NCBI GenBank assembly: GCA_015066015.1
Contig: SVPE01000003.1
Location: 62,001-126,000, forward strand
Direction: 5' to 3'
Length of the DNA: 64,000 nucleotides
DNA from: Oscillospiraceae bacterium
GTDB lineage: Bacteria; Bacillota; Clostridia; Oscillospirales; Acutalibacteraceae
The notes beneath the pieces were generated by a model. It did not search any database. It was not told the origin of the DNA and worked only from the letters and a program-made list of their open reading frames with translations. Position 1 is the first letter of the stretch; every line of letters begins with the position of its first letter. Shown here piece after piece: positions 53,483-63,981 of this stretch. The translations under genes were made by a program, and so were the position numbers.

Positions 53483-56400
53483 TCAAACGCTCCAAACGAT
53501 GTTGTTCATCTCTTCTTCTGCTGCCTTGTTGACAACCTCAACCTCACTGTAGCACTTCATACCTGTACCTGAGGGAAGAAGCTTACCGATGATAACATTT
53601 TCCTTAAGACCCATAAGAGGATCAACCTTACCCTTGATAGCGGCATCGGTGAGAACTCTTGTTGTTTCCTGGAAGGAAGCAGCTGAAAGGAATGAGTCAG
53701 TTGCAAGTGAAGCCTTAGTAATACCCATAAGAACGGGAATTGAAGTTGCTTCACAAAGCTCTTCACCTGTTTCCTCAGCTCTTCTTCTTACTTCCTCGTT
53801 AGCCTTCTTAAGTTCCTTCTTATCAACAACTGCGTTGGGAAGAAGACTTGTATCACCTGCATCGTCGATCTTAACCTTTCTCATCATCTGACGTGCGATA
53901 ACCTCGATGTGCTTATCGTTGATATCAACACCCTGAGTACGGTAAGTGAGCTGTACCTGGCTGATGAGATAGTCGTGAACTGCGTTTGCACCGAGAACCT
54001 CGAGAACATCTCTGGGATCGATTGAACCTTCTGTGAGGGTTTCGCCCTTCTTGACGAACTGGCCTTCTGAAACTCTTGCTCTTGCGCCGAAGGTAAGGAA
54101 GTATTCCTTTCTTTCGCCTGTCTCCTCGTTTGTAACAACAATGTGAGGATTCTTCTTGATTGTTTCGAAGGAAACAACGCCGTCGATTTCTGCAAGCATT
54201 GCGAGAGTCTTGGGCTTTCTTGCTTCAAAGAGCTCTTCGACACGGGGAAGACCCTGTGTGATATCGGCGCCTGAAGCAACACCACCGGTATGGAAGGTTC
54301 TCATGGTAAGCTGAGTACCCGGTTCACCGATTGACTGTGCAGCGATAATACCTACTGCTTCACCGACTGTTACGGGCTGACCTGATGCAAGGTTTGCACC
54401 GTAGCACTTGATACATGCGCCGTGGTCGGATTCACAGGTGAGAAGTGAACGGATCTTGATTCTGCGGCAAGCATCAGCTTCTTCCTTGCTTGCTCCGTTT
54501 TCAAGAGCCTTATTCATTTTAGCAGTGAGATATGCGTCAACCTTTGCGGCATCAGCATCGGTCATCATCTTATCGTTGGGCATGATAACCTCGCCGGTTT
54601 CCTCGTCAACAAGTGAGTTAAGAAGGAAACGTCCCTTGAGTCTTTCTGAAAGACTTTCAAGAATACGGTTACCGTCCATGATATCGTATACTTCAAGACC
54701 GTCTGAGCAACCGCAATCCTCTTCACGGATGATAACTTCCTGTGAAACGTCAACAAGACGACGTGTAAGGTAACCTGAGTCAGCGGTACGAAGAGCGGTA
54801 TCGGCAAGACCCTTACGGGCACCACGTGATGAAATGAAGTATTCCTGAACATTAAGACCTTCACGGTAGTTAGCTCTGATGGGAACTTCGATTGTCTTAC
54901 CTGCAGTGTTGGCGATAAGACCGCGCATACCTGCAAGCTGACGAAGCTGGCTGTTAGAACCACGGGCACCGGAGTCAAGCATCATCCAGATGGGGTTTGT
55001 CATATCGAAGGAGCCGGTGAGTGCATCGGCGACACGGTTTGTACATACGTCCCACGCCTTGATAACCTGCTTTGAACGGTCCTCGTTACTGAGAAGACCT
55101 CTGTTATACTTACGGTTGATTTCGTCAACAAGTGATTCGGTTTCTGCAAGGATTTCCTTCTTTGCAGCAGGAATTGTAGCATCGCAGACAGCAACGGTGA
55201 TACCGCTTCGTGTCGAATACCTGTAGCCCTGATTCTTGACGTTGTCAAGAACCTCAGCAGTCTTTGCGGTGCCGTGAACCTCGATACATCTTGAAATAAC
55301 CTTACCGAGAAGCTTTTTATTTACGAGACCTTCAACCTCAAGGCGGAAGATGTCGTCGGGATTTGTTCTGTCAATGAAGCCGAGATCCTGAGGAACGGGA
55401 TCATTGAAGATAAGCTTACCGAGAGTTGTTTCGATAATCTTTGACTTCTTTTCGCCGTCAATTTCCTTTGTGATGCGCACCTTGATTTTTGCATGAAGGT
55501 CGAGCACACCGCTGTCATAAGCAAGTCTTGCTTCGTTTACATCACGGAATACCTTACCCTCACCCTTTGCACCGGGAATTTCAAGAGTAAGATAGTATGA
55601 GCCGAGAACCATGTCCTGTGTGGGAACGGCAACGGGCTTTCCGTCTGAAGGCTTAAGAAGGTTGTTAGCTGCAAGCATAAGGAAACGTGCTTCTGCCTGA
55701 GCTTCTGCTGAAAGAGGTACGTGAACAGCCATCTGGTCACCGTCGAAGTCAGCGTTGAAAGCGGTACATACAAGAGGATGAAGCTTGATAGCCTTACCTT
55801 CTACAAGTACGGGCTCGAATGCCTGAATACCGAGACGGTGAAGTGTGGGAGCACGGTTGAGCATTACGGGATGATCCTTGATTACAATTTCAAGAGCGTC
55901 CCATACGCATTTTTCCTGTCTGTCAACAGTCTTTCTTGCTGTTTTGATGTGAGGAGCAACACCGGTTTCAACAAGTCTCTTCATAACGAAGGGCTTGAAG
56001 AGCTCGAGTGCCATTTCCTTGGGAAGACCGCACTGATAAATCTTAAGCTCGGGACCTACAACGATAACCGAACGGCCTGAGTAGTCAACACGCTTACCGA
56101 GAAGATTCTGACGGAAACGTCCCTGCTTACCCTTGAGCATGTCTGAAAGGCTCTTGAGAGGTCTGTTGTTGGGACCTGTGACAGGTCTGCCTCTTCTGCC
56201 GTTGTCGATAAGTGCGTCAACAGCTTCCTGAAGCATTCTCTTCTCGTTTCTGATGATGATGCTGGGAGCACCGAGCTCAAGGAGCTTCTTGAGACGGTTG
56301 TTTCTGTTGATAACACGGCGGTAAAGGTCGTTGAGATCGCTTGTCGCAAAGCGTCCGCCGTCAAGCTGTACCATAGGACGGATATCGGGAGGAATAACAG

Positions 56401-57106
56401 GAACAACATCAAGAATCATCCACTCAGGTCTGTTGCCTGATGCCTTGAAGGCTTCAACAACCTCAAGACGCTTGAGGATTCTTGTCTTCTTCTGTCCGTT
56501 TGCAGTTGCAAGCTCCTCACGAAGCTGTGCGTTAAGCTCTTCAAGGTCGATTTCACTGAGAAGCTCTTTGATAGCCTCAGCACCCATGCCTACCTTGAAC
56601 TCTGTGTCGTTATAGTAGTACTCCTTAAGCTCCTCGTAGCGCTTTTCTGTGATAACGGTACCCTTTCCGATGTCCTTATCGGTGATTGTACCGGGATTAA
56701 TAACAACATAAGCTGAGAAGTAAAGAACTCTTTCAAGCTCCTTGGGAGAAATGTCAAGAATGAGACCCATTCTTGAAGGAATTCCCTTGAAGTACCAGAT
56801 GTGTGAAACAGGTGTAGCAAGCTCGATGTGACCCATACGTTCACGGCGAACCTTTGCCTTTGTGATTTCAACACCGCACTTGTCACAGATTTTGCCCTTG
56901 TGGCGGATTCTCTTGTACTTACCGCAGAAGCATTCCCAGTCCTTGAGGGGTCCGAAAATTCTTTCGCAGAAAAGACCGTCCTTTTCCGGCTTAAGGGTTC
57001 TGTAGTTTATAGTTTCAGGCTTTGTTACCTCACCGTAAGACCATTCTCTGATTTTCTCCGGTGAAGCCAGACCTATTTTAATTGATTCGAATGAAATATT
57101 TTCCAT
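53483..57106 (-). CDS. rpoC: DNA-directed RNA polymerase subunit beta'
   Basis: 1207 residues. N-terminal zinc finger Cys59, Cys61, Cys74, Cys77; catalytic [12 protein letters not shown] near 460; second zinc site CGCSDG...[11 protein letters not shown] near 810-895; bridge and trigger helices with [16 protein letters not shown]. Complete enzyme subunit, following rpoB by 115 bases. Confidence 0.98.
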   Translation of the reverse strand: MENISFESIKIGLASPEKIREWSYGEVTKPETINYRTLKPEKDGLFCERIFGPLKDWECFCGKYKRIRHKGKICDKCGVEITKAKVRRERMGHIELATPVSHIWYFKGIPSRMGLILDISPKELERVLYFSAYVVINPGTITDKDIGKGTVITEKRYEELKEYYYNDTEFKVGMGAEAIKELLSEIDLEELNAQLREELATANGQKKTRILKRLEVVEAFKASGNRPEWMILDVVPVIPPDIRPMVQLDGGRFATSDLNDLYRRVINRNNRLKKLLELGAPSIIIRNEKRMLQEAVDALIDNGRRGRPVTGPNNRPLKSLSDMLKGKQGRFRQNLLGKRVDYSGRSVIVVGPELKIYQCGLPKEMALELFKPFVMKRLVETGVAPHIKTARKTVDRQEKCVWDALEIVIKDHPVMLNRAPTLHRLGIQAFEPVLVEGKAIKLHPLVCTAFNADFDGDQMAVHVPLSAEAQAEARFLMLAANNLLKPSDGKPVAVPTQDMVLGSYYLTLEIPGAKGEGKVFRDVNEARLAYDSGVLDLHAKIKVRITKEIDGEKKSKIIETTLGKLIFNDPVPQDLGFIDRTNPDDIFRLEVEGLVNKKLLGKVISRCIEVHGTAKTAEVLDNVKNQGYRYSTRSGITVAVCDATIPAAKKEILAETESLVDEINRKYNRGLLSNEDRSKQVIKAWDVCTNRVADALTGSFDMTNPIWMMLDSGARGSNSQLRQLAGMRGLIANTAGKTIEVPIRANYREGLNVQEYFISSRGARKGLADTALRTADSGYLTRRLVDVSQEVIIREEDCGCSDGLEVYDIMDGNRILESLSERLKGRFLLNSLVDEETGEVIMPNDKMMTDADAAKVDAYLTAKMNKALENGASKEEADACRRIKIRSLLTCESDHGACIKCYGANLASGQPVTVGEAVGIIAAQSIGEPGTQLTMRTFHTGGVASGADITQGLPRVEELFEARKPKTLAMLAEIDGVVSFETIKKNPHIVVTNEETGERKEYFLTFGARARVSEGQFVKKGETLTEGSIDPRDVLEVLGANAVHDYLISQVQLTYRTQGVDINDKHIEVIARQMMRKVKIDDAGDTSLLPNAVVDKKELKKANEEVRRRAEETGEELCEATSIPVLMGITKASLATDSFLSAASFQETTRVLTDAAIKGKVDPLMGLKENVIIGKLLPSGTGMKCYSEVEVVNKAAEEEMNNIVWSV

Positions 57107-57221
57107 ATATTTAAGTCAGCCCTTTCCTGATTTATTTACCGTGCCTGATACACGGCATCTTGATTTTAGATTAATTACAAGGTATTGCTGCCACGGAGCC
57201 GCAGCCCCGCAACCAAAGCAA

Positions 57222-60200
57222 TTACATATTGTCTTCATCGGGAACGAAGCCGTTACCGAAGCCTGCATCGTTGATGGTGGGGTTGATTTCATTAAAGAAA
57301 GCATCAACATCAAAGCTCTCGTCTTCGTCCTCAAAAGCTGACTCCATATCGTCCTCGTCACCGTCGAAGGAAAGATCAAGTGAATCCTCACTGTCATCTG
57401 AATCGTCGAGAACAAGATCGTCCTCGCCTTCAGATTCCTCATCGTGTGCGGGCTCATGTCTGTGGATGTGGCTCTTTACTGAATAGAAGCTGTCTTCACC
57501 GTCAATGTTCTGCTTAAGATCAATTTCGTTATCGTCAGCATCAAGAACCTTGACATCAAGGCCGAGGCTCTGAAGCTCCTTGACAAGAACCTTGAAGGAT
57601 TCGGGAACACCTGCCTGAGGCACGTTTTCACCGTTTACGATTGCTTCGTAGGTCTTTACACGACCGACAACGTCGTCTGACTTAACTGTAAGAATTTCCT
57701 GAAGAGTGTAAGCTGCACCGTAAGCTTCAAGTGCCCATACTTCCATTTCACCGAAACGCTGGCCGCCGAACTGGGCTTTACCGCCGAGAGGCTGCTGTGT
57801 AACGAGTGAGTAAGGACCTGTGGAACGTGCGTGCATCTTATCGTCTACAAGGTGGTGGAGCTTGAGGAAGTACATAACACCGACTGTAACCTCACCGTCG
57901 AAGCGGTCACCTGTACGTCCGTCATAAAGCACTGACTTACCTGTTTCGTTGATGCCTGCTTCCTTGAGAGCTTCTCTGATGTCCTCTTCGTGAGCACCGT
58001 CGAATACGGGTGTCATAATCTTCATACCGAGCTGACGGCATGCAAAGCCGAGATGTACCTCGAGAACCTGTCCGATGTTCATTCGTGAGGGAACACCGAG
58101 GGGGTTAAGCACGATGTCAAGAGGTGTACCGTCTGCAAGGAAGGGCATATCCTCCTGAGGAAGAACACGGGAAACAACACCCTTGTTACCGTGACGGCCT
58201 GCCATCTTATCGCCGACCTGAATCTTACGCTTCTGTGCGATATAGCAGCGTACAACCTTGTTTACGCCGGGTGAAAGCTCGTCGCTGTTTTCTCTTGTGA
58301 ATTCCTCAACGTTAACAACGATACCGTATTCACCGTGAGGTACACGAAGTGAAGTATCTCTTACTTCTCTTGCCTTTTCACCGAAGATAGCTCTGAGAAG
58401 TCTTTCTTCAGCGGTAAGCTCGGTCTCACCCTTGGGAGTAACCTTACCTACGAGGATGTCACCTGAGTGAACCTCTGCACCGACACGGATAATACCTCTT
58501 TCGTCAAGATCCTTGAGAGCATCGCCGACGTTGGGAATATCGTTTGTGATTTCTTCGGGTCCGAGCTTTGTATCACGTGCTTCAAGCTCGTACTTTTCAA
58601 TGTGGATTGATGTGTAGACGTCGTCACGGACAAGCTTTTCGTTGATAAGAACGGCGTCTTCGTAGTTGTAGCCTTCCCATGTCATGAAGCCGATAAGGGC
58701 GTTCTTACCGAGAGAAAGCTCACCGTTATCCGTTGCGGGACCGTCAGCAATAACCTGATTTTCGGCTACCTTCTGACCGACCTTTACAACGGGCTTCTGG
58801 TTGATACATGTGCCCTGATTGGAGCGCATAAACTTGATAAGGCTGTAGGTATCTACTCTGCCTTCAACGTTCATAATGTCAATTCTGTCAGCACTTACGT
58901 AAGTAACCGTACCTGCTGTATTTGCAAGAACGCATACGCCTGAGTCTGTTGCTGACTTGTACTCCATACCTGTACCGACCATAGGTGAATCACAGGTAAG
59001 AAGAGGAACTGCCTGACGCTGCATGTTAGCACCCATAAGTGCACGGTTTGCGTCGTCGTTTTCAAGGAAGGGAATAAGAGCAGTAGCAACGGAAACAACC
59101 ATCTTGGGTGAAACGTCCATATAGTCTGCTCTGGAGGGGTCAATTTCAAGGAACTCGTCACGGTGACGTGCATTGACCTTGCTTCTTACGAAGTGACCTT
59201 CACTGTCAAGTGCTTCGTTAGCCTGAACAACGGTGAACTCGTCTTCAACGTCAGCGGTCATATATTCGTAGGAATCAAGCACAACGCCTGTTTCCTTGTC
59301 GATAGGACGGAAGGGAGCTTCAATAAAGCCGTATTCGTTGATTCTTGCAAAGGTTGCAAGATATGAGATAAGACCGATGTTGGGACCTTCAGGTGTCTCG
59401 ATCGGACACATTCTGCCGTAGTGTGAGTAATGAACGTCTCGAACGTCGAAGCCTGCACGGTCACGGGAAAGACCGCCGGGGCCGAGAGCTGAAAGTCTTC
59501 TCTTATGTGTAAGCTCTGCAAGAGGGTTGTTCTGGTCCATGAACTGTGAAAGCGGTGATGAACCGAAGAATTCTCTTACAGCTGCAATAACAGGTCTTGT
59601 GTTGATAAGAGCCTGAGGTGTAACCTTGTCGATTTCCTGTGCCTGAAGGGTCATTCTCTCCTTGATAACTCTTTCCATTCTTGTGAAGCCGACATGGAAC
59701 TGATTCTGGAGAAGCTCGCCTACACATCTTATACGGCGGTTGCCGAGGTGGTCGATGTCGTCTGCTGTGCCGACGCCATTTGCAAGGCAGTTGAGGTAGT
59801 TGATTGAAGCAAGAATATCATCTACGATAATAGTCTTGGGAATAAGCTCATCAGCCTTTGACTCAAGATATGTGAGAACCTCGTCCTTTTCCATGCTCTC
59901 GATTTCGGAAAGCACCTCCATAAGAACGGAATATCTTACATTTTCGTTGATGCCGACTGCCTTGAGCTCTTCTCTTTCAAAGCCGGGAAGATAAGGAAGA
60001 ATGTCAACCATCTGGTTGGAGATAACCTTTACGGGCTCCTCCTGACCTTCAACAAGAACATATGCAACCTTTGCGCCTGCCTGCTCGATTTCAAATGCTC
60101 TTTCCTTTGTGATAAGCTCGCCCTCTTCAGCGATGATTTCGCCTGTGAGGTCGTTGATGATGGGCTGTGCCAGTCTGAAGCCGCGGATTCTGTCGGAAAT

Positions 60201-61046
60201 TGCGAGCTTCTTGTTGTACTTATAACGGCCTACTCTTGAAAGGTCGTATCTTCTTTCGTCGAAGAACATACCCTCAATATGGCTTTGTGCGCTTGCAAGT
60301 GTGGGAGGCTCACCGGGACGAAGCTTCTTATAGATTTCGATAAGAGCTTCCTCGGTGTTGCTTGTGTTATCCTTTTCAAGGGTTGCCTCGATTCTTTCGT
60401 CAAAGCCGAAGAATTCACGGATGTCGTTATCCTTTGAGTAACCGAGAACACGGATAAGTGTTGTGATGGGAATCTTTCTGTTTTTATCGATTCTTACATA
60501 GAAAAGGTCGTTCTGGTCGGTTTCATATTCAAGCCAGGCACCTCTTCCGGGAATGATTGTTGAAGTGAAAAGCTTTTTACCTGTTACGTTATGGGTCATA
60601 TCGAAATATACACCGGGTGAACGTACAAGCTGTGAAACGATAACTCTTTCGGCACCGTTGATGATAAAGGTACCGCTGTCTGTCATAAGGGGGAAGTCGC
60701 CCATGTAAACTTCACTTTCAAGGGCTGTTCCTGTCTGCTTGTTGTAAAGTCTTGCAACAAGACGCATGGGAGCTGCGTAGGTTGTGTCTCTTTCCTTACA
60801 CTCTTTTACGCTGTACTTGGGACGGCTTTCGTCAAGGCTGTAGTCTACGAAGGAGAGGACAAGATTTCCGCTGTAATCAGTGATTTCCGACATATCCCTG
60901 AGTACTTCCTTAAGACCGGTATCAATGAACCATCTGTAGGAATCCTTCTGGACCTGGATGAGGTTGGGCATTGACATGACTTCTTCAATCTTGCCGTAAC
61001 TCAATCTCTTGTTTGTACCAAGCATTGTTTCAGTAACATTAAGCAT
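57222..61046 (-). CDS. rpoB: DNA-directed RNA polymerase subunit beta
   Basis: 1274 residues with all core blocks, such as the rifampicin region [20 protein letters not shown] and [11 protein letters not shown]. The C-terminal 80 residues form a very acidic Asp/Glu/Ser tail after the conserved end, common in Clostridia. Either the ATG at 61046 or one 21 bases later ([11 protein letters not shown]) may start it; GGAG fits the first. The gene is not preceded by rplJ/rplL. Confidence 0.98.
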   Translation of the reverse strand: MLNVTETMLGTNKRLSYGKIEEVMSMPNLIQVQKDSYRWFIDTGLKEVLRDMSEITDYSGNLVLSFVDYSLDESRPKYSVKECKERDTTYAAPMRLVARLYNKQTGTALESEVYMGDFPLMTDSGTFIINGAERVIVSQLVRSPGVYFDMTHNVTGKKLFTSTIIPGRGAWLEYETDQNDLFYVRIDKNRKIPITTLIRVLGYSKDNDIREFFGFDERIEATLEKDNTSNTEEALIEIYKKLRPGEPPTLASAQSHIEGMFFDERRYDLSRVGRYKYNKKLAISDRIRGFRLAQPIINDLTGEIIAEEGELITKERAFEIEQAGAKVAYVLVEGQEEPVKVISNQMVDILPYLPGFEREELKAVGINENVRYSVLMEVLSEIESMEKDEVLTYLESKADELIPKTIIVDDILASINYLNCLANGVGTADDIDHLGNRRIRCVGELLQNQFHVGFTRMERVIKERMTLQAQEIDKVTPQALINTRPVIAAVREFFGSSPLSQFMDQNNPLAELTHKRRLSALGPGGLSRDRAGFDVRDVHYSHYGRMCPIETPEGPNIGLISYLATFARINEYGFIEAPFRPIDKETGVVLDSYEYMTADVEDEFTVVQANEALDSEGHFVRSKVNARHRDEFLEIDPSRADYMDVSPKMVVSVATALIPFLENDDANRALMGANMQRQAVPLLTCDSPMVGTGMEYKSATDSGVCVLANTAGTVTYVSADRIDIMNVEGRVDTYSLIKFMRSNQGTCINQKPVVKVGQKVAENQVIADGPATDNGELSLGKNALIGFMTWEGYNYEDAVLINEKLVRDDVYTSIHIEKYELEARDTKLGPEEITNDIPNVGDALKDLDERGIIRVGAEVHSGDILVGKVTPKGETELTAEERLLRAIFGEKAREVRDTSLRVPHGEYGIVVNVEEFTRENSDELSPGVNKVVRCYIAQKRKIQVGDKMAGRHGNKGVVSRVLPQEDMPFLADGTPLDIVLNPLGVPSRMNIGQVLEVHLGFACRQLGMKIMTPVFDGAHEEDIREALKEAGINETGKSVLYDGRTGDRFDGEVTVGVMYFLKLHHLVDDKMHARSTGPYSLVTQQPLGGKAQFGGQRFGEMEVWALEAYGAAYTLQEILTVKSDDVVGRVKTYEAIVNGENVPQAGVPESFKVLVKELQSLGLDVKVLDADDNEIDLKQNIDGEDSFYSVKSHIHRHEPAHDEESEGEDDLVLDDSDDSEDSLDLSFDGDEDDMESAFEDEDESFDVDAFFNEINPTINDAGFGNGFVPDEDNM

Positions 61047-61145
61047 TGGCTTTCACTCCATATCTTTATTTATTTACCCTCTCGGGGCATTGGTCTGTTT
61101 CCTTCCGCCGTGCTCAGAAGCGGAAAACGAATTTCAAAAAATGTA

Positions 61146-61174
61146 TTGACATTTTTTTGTTTTAATGGTAATAT
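61146..61174 (+). promoter_or_regulatory. Strong plus-strand promoter opposing rpoB
   Basis: TTGACA (61146-61151), 17-base spacer, TAATAT (61169-61174). No plus-strand gene follows for 880 bases; a terminator lies 71 bases downstream. Confidence 0.6.
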
Positions 61175-61180
61175 GCATTC

Positions 61181-61275
61181 AAGGAAGAAAAGAAAGAAAT
61201 ACTTCCACATATAATTTTCCATTATAAGCTTTAAGATTTTATCACACTTGGCATAGCTATGTCAAGTGGTTTTTT
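61181..61275 (+). ncRNA. Candidate small RNA antisense to the rpoB leader
   Basis: Bounded by the plus-strand promoter at 61146-61174 and by a terminator hairpin at 61245-61268 (CACTTG-CAT/ATG-CAAGTG with one G-T pair, AGCT loop) followed by six T residues. The roughly 95-base transcript would be complementary to the 5' leader of rpoB. No coding potential seen. The evidence is sequence signals only. Confidence 0.4.
61236..61265 (-). promoter_or_regulatory. Candidate rpoB promoter
   Basis: Minus strand TTGACA (61260-61265), 18-base spacer, TAAAAT (61236-61241). It overlaps the terminator stem of the opposing small RNA and leaves a leader of about 185 bases. Confidence 0.5.
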
Positions 61276-61388
61276 ATTAAAAAGTCAAGTTTTTATGTAT
61301 ATTTTCCGCTTTTTTTGAAATAAAAGGCGGTTTTATTCTTATGAGGCATAATTCACTCCCCTGACGGGCAAAAAAACAGCAAAAATTA

Positions 61389-61418
61389 CCCCACCTCTGA
61401 AGCTTACCTGAGGTGGGG
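61389..61418 (-). terminator. Terminator after the small exported-protein gene
   Basis: Perfect 9-bp stem CCCCACCTC/GAGGTGGGG, 12-base loop. The minus-strand continuation is TAATTTTTG. Confidence 0.75.
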
Positions 61419-61479
61419 ATTTTGTTGATTATGGAGTTGTTTCGCGCTAAAAACACAAGGCTCAGTGTGCAAATTGTGA

Positions 61480-61893
61480 TTATTCGACAGTAAAGGGAAT
61501 ATCAATGCTCATCGGAATTGATTCATCAAAAAGCCTGATATCGTAAACCAATGTAAACTTATACTCCCCTGCTTCAAGATGCGTTTCTCCGGTGTAGTGC
61601 TCAATATTGAATTTGCAAAGCAGATCTTTTCTGCCGGGCATAACACGGCTTGAAGCTTCGGGAATGGGAATGTTTACAACAGTCTGCCATTCTCCGTCAA
61701 CCTTTTTGCTGAGGGCACTGATATTCGGCTCGTTTATTATCCGGTTTGTCTTGTTCTCGTATTCACAGACAATCACCGTCGTTTCGGTTGTAACCTGATC
61801 GAAGTCCACCGCTACGCCCTCTTCATTCATCGGAACAAAGGATGACATAACCGCTACTATGAAAATAATAATTGTTTCTAAGATACCTGTCAT
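61480..61893 (-). CDS. Small membrane-anchored or exported protein with a beta-sandwich-like domain
   Basis: 137 residues from the ATG at 61893, seven bases after GGAGG; an ATG six bases earlier is too close to the RBS. N-terminal hydrophobic segment (ILETIIIFIVAVMSSFV), then a domain with alternating beta strands (TTVIVCEYENKTNRII, YKFTLVYDIRLF) like an immunoglobulin-type fold. Driven by a consensus promoter and ended by its own terminator, so probably well expressed. Function unknown. Confidence 0.65.
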   Translation of the reverse strand: MTGILETIIIFIVAVMSSFVPMNEEGVAVDFDQVTTETTVIVCEYENKTNRIINEPNISALSKKVDGEWQTVVNIPIPEASSRVMPGRKDLLCKFNIEHYTGETHLEAGEYKFTLVYDIRLFDESIPMSIDIPFTVE

Positions 61894-61923
61894 AATCATT
61901 CCTCCTTTTTCTTCTTATAAAAT

Positions 61924-61952
61924 ATTATAAACTATGTTATTACCTTTGTCAA
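61924..61952 (-). promoter_or_regulatory. Consensus promoter of the small exported-protein gene
   Basis: Minus strand TTGACA (61947-61952), 17-base spacer, TATAAT (61924-61929). Both hexamers are perfect. Confidence 0.85.
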
Positions 61953-61989
61953 CATATTCACATATTTTCAAAATTAACATCTGTCCCCC

Positions 61990-62018
61990 TTGATTATTCC
62001 GGCGAATACCTATATAAT
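61990..62018 (+). promoter_or_regulatory. Promoter of the M28 peptidase gene
   Basis: TTGATT (61990-61995), 17-base spacer, TATAAT (62013-62018). Confidence 0.75.
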
Positions 62019-62056
62019 AGAAAGGTAACTTTTATCACTGTAAAGGAGAAAATAAA

Positions 62057-63298
62057 ATGGATTACCTCAAGACAAAAGAAAAAGCAAAAACCGACCTTAA
62101 AATCCTCACAGATTTTGCAACCGACAGCATAAAGCACATCTGTGATTCCTTCGGTCCCCGCCCCTGCGGTGAGGAAAGCGAGAGAAAGGCTCTCGAATAT
62201 ATGTATGACCAGCTCAAGCCCTATGCCGATAAAATCTGGATTGAAAACTTCAAGTGCCATCCCGATGCCTTTATGTCCTTCGTTCCGCTTGCAGGCGCCT
62301 GCTGTGCAGCCGCTACAGCAACAAACCTTGTTTCAGCTACAAAGGGCTGCAAAAAAGCCGCACTCGGCTCACTTGCTTTTCTCGGCACAGGCGTTGCAGG
62401 TCTTGTTGGCGAATTTCTCTTCTATAAGCAGCCTCTTGACCCCTTCTTCAAGGAAAAGGAAAGCGGTAATCTTATCGCCGTAAGAGAGGCAACGGGCGAA
62501 ACAAAGCGCAGAATTATCCTCTCAGGTCACATCGACTCAGCTCCCGAATGGACATATACATATAAGCTCGGCTCACACGGCGCAATCTATGTTGCTGCAC
62601 CCGCCATCCTCGGTCTTCTTTATACCGCAGTAACCGCAGGCGTTGCTCTCAAGAGCAAGAAGCCCTGCCTTAAAAAGAAAATGGCTCTCGGTCAGCTTGC
62701 CTTCCTTCCCGCTTATGCAGGTCTTTTCGGCTTCACAAACGGCAAGAAATATGTTGACGGTGCAAACGACGACCTCACAGGCTGCTATGTAAGTGCCGCA
62801 GTTATGAAGTATCTCGCTGAAAACGACATCCGCTTTGAAAACACTGAGGTTATCTGCATGCCTGCCGGCGGTGAAGAAGCAGGTCTTCGCGGCTCAAAGG
62901 CTTTCTTCAAGGCTCACCCTGAAATGAAGGACGACGGTGTTGAAACAATCTTCATCAGCTTCGACACAATCCGCGACGAAGACTATATGATGATTTACGA
63001 AAAGGATATGACCGGTATGGTCAAGAACGACAAGAGAGTCTGCAACCTTCTCAAGAATGCTGCTGCTAAATGCGGCATAGACGTTCCCGTTGGTGCTATC
63101 CCCCTCGGCTCAACAGATGCTGCTGCCGCTTCCGAGGCAGGTATTGCCGCAGCTTCACTTGTTGCTATGGATCCTGCTCCTGCAAGATATTATCACACAA
63201 GACTCGATAAGGCTGACATCCTTATGCCCGAGACAATCGGCAAGGTAATCGACATCGCTATTCAGACAGTATTCGATTTCGACGAGGCGGGAATCTGA
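62057..63298 (+). CDS. M28-family zinc peptidase with inserted membrane segments
   Basis: 413 residues. Zinc ligands fit M28: His158/Asp160 in LSGHIDSAPEW, Asp238 in DGANDDLTG, Glu273/Glu274 in AGGEEAGLRGS, Asp303 in SFDTI and a late His in YYHTRLDKAD. Hydrophobic stretches at about 73-93, 102-122, 176-197 and 210-226 interrupt the region around the first ligand and may place the enzyme at the membrane. There is no signal peptide. Aminopeptidase-like; substrate unknown. Confidence 0.82.
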   Translation: MDYLKTKEKAKTDLKILTDFATDSIKHICDSFGPRPCGEESERKALEYMYDQLKPYADKIWIENFKCHPDAFMSFVPLAGACCAAATATNLVSATKGCKKAALGSLAFLGTGVAGLVGEFLFYKQPLDPFFKEKESGNLIAVREATGETKRRIILSGHIDSAPEWTYTYKLGSHGAIYVAAPAILGLLYTAVTAGVALKSKKPCLKKKMALGQLAFLPAYAGLFGFTNGKKYVDGANDDLTGCYVSAAVMKYLAENDIRFENTEVICMPAGGEEAGLRGSKAFFKAHPEMKDDGVETIFISFDTIRDEDYMMIYEKDMTGMVKNDKRVCNLLKNAAAKCGIDVPVGAIPLGSTDAAAASEAGIAAASLVAMDPAPARYYHTRLDKADILMPETIGKVIDIAIQTVFDFDEAGI

Positions 63299-63382
63299 GA
63301 GAATGCAGAATTGCCCAACACTTCGGATAATTAAAAATTAAACAATAAAGGCTATGCCCTTAGGAAAGCAATATAATAAAGG

Positions 63383-63417
63383 AAAACCCACGGAATCTAA
63401 AAAATCCCGTGGGTTTT
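63383..63417. terminator. Bidirectional terminator between the M28 gene and peptide gene 1
   Basis: Perfect 11-bp stem AAAACCCACGG/CCGTGGGTTTT with a 13-base A/T-rich loop, placed between convergent genes. Confidence 0.75.
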
Positions 63418-63430
63418 GATTTCAGATTAA

Positions 63431-63547
63431 TTATTCAGCTGCAGCCTCGTCGCCAACACCTGCATCCTCAAAAACCTTGAAAATGCCTGCGATTAAATCA
63501 AAAATCTTCTTGAAGAAGCTTTCGATTGTTGCAAAAATTTCATCCAT
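63431..63547 (-). CDS. Amphipathic micropeptide 1 (38 residues)
   Basis: The sequence starts MDEIFATIESFFKKIFDL, continues IAGIFKVFEDAG and ends GDEAAAE. GAGGAGG lies about nine bases before the ATG. No signal peptide, leader motif or cysteine. Hydrophobic residues (Ile4, Phe5, Ile8, Phe11, Phe12, Ile15, Phe16, Ile19, Ile22, Phe23, Phe26) recur every three to four positions, giving one amphipathic helix; net charge is about -6. Own promoter and terminator. Related to the next two peptides by the FKV/YKV helix end and the -AE terminus. Function unknown. Confidence 0.75.
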   Translation of the reverse strand: MDEIFATIESFFKKIFDLIAGIFKVFEDAGVGDEAAAE

Positions 63548-63592
63548 TGTTTTTACCTCCTCAAACTATTATTAACCTTTCGGTCTGATTCA

Positions 63593-63621
63593 ATTTTATA
63601 ATACTTGTGTATAAAAGTCAA
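63593..63621 (-). promoter_or_regulatory. Promoter of micropeptide gene 1
   Basis: Minus strand TTGACT (63616-63621), 17-base spacer, TAAAAT (63593-63598), 46 bases before the start codon. Confidence 0.65.
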
Positions 63622-63650
63622 TATTTTATTCACAATTTATTTCAAAAAAA

Positions 63651-63679
63651 CACAACCCATCCTCAAGGGACAGGTTGTG
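63651..63679 (-). terminator. Terminator after micropeptide gene 2
   Basis: CACAACC/GGTTGTG stem with a small inner CCT/AGG pair. Seven T residues follow on the minus strand (63644-63650). Confidence 0.8.
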
Positions 63680-63713
63680 CCTTTAAACAATTGTTTAACT
63701 AATAAGTATAAAA

Positions 63714-63833
63714 TTATTCAGCATCTTTGTAGGGATCGCTGATTTCAAGACCAAAGATTTCACATACTTTGTAGATGAATTCCATAAAATATGCATACAT
63801 AAGTTCAAAAAGGTCAAACTTCTCTGCGTTCAT
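63714..63833 (-). CDS. Amphipathic micropeptide 2 (39 residues)
   Basis: Begins MNAEKFDLFELMYAYF, continues MEFIYKVCEIFG and ends SDPYKDAE. GGAGG lies eight bases before the ATG. Single predicted helix of about 25 residues rich in Phe/Tyr/Met, net charge about -6, one Cys. KFDLF and FIYKV align with KFEAF and YLYKV of peptide 3, so the two are paralogues. It follows gene 3 with a 49-base gap and is probably co-transcribed with it. Confidence 0.75.
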   Translation of the reverse strand: MNAEKFDLFELMYAYFMEFIYKVCEIFGLEISDPYKDAE

Positions 63834-63882
63834 TATAGTATCCTCCTTTTAAGATTTTAAAAACTGTCTAATTAAAATTAAA

Positions 63883-63981
63883 TTATTCAGCGTCTTCTTC
63901 AGGATAGAAGTGAGCGAGAACCTTGTAAAGGTATTCCCAAAGAGCCTGCCAGAAAGCTTCAAACTTTGCCCATGCGTCCAT
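63883..63981 (-). CDS. Amphipathic micropeptide 3 (32 residues)
   Basis: Begins MDAWAKFEAFWQALWEY, continues LYKVLAHFY and ends PEEDAE. GGAGG lies eight bases before the ATG. Three Trp and four Phe/Tyr-type positions line one helix face; net charge about -5. Its promoter must lie beyond the right edge, and more members of the array could follow there. Confidence 0.75.
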   Translation of the reverse strand: MDAWAKFEAFWQALWEYLYKVLAHFYPEEDAE

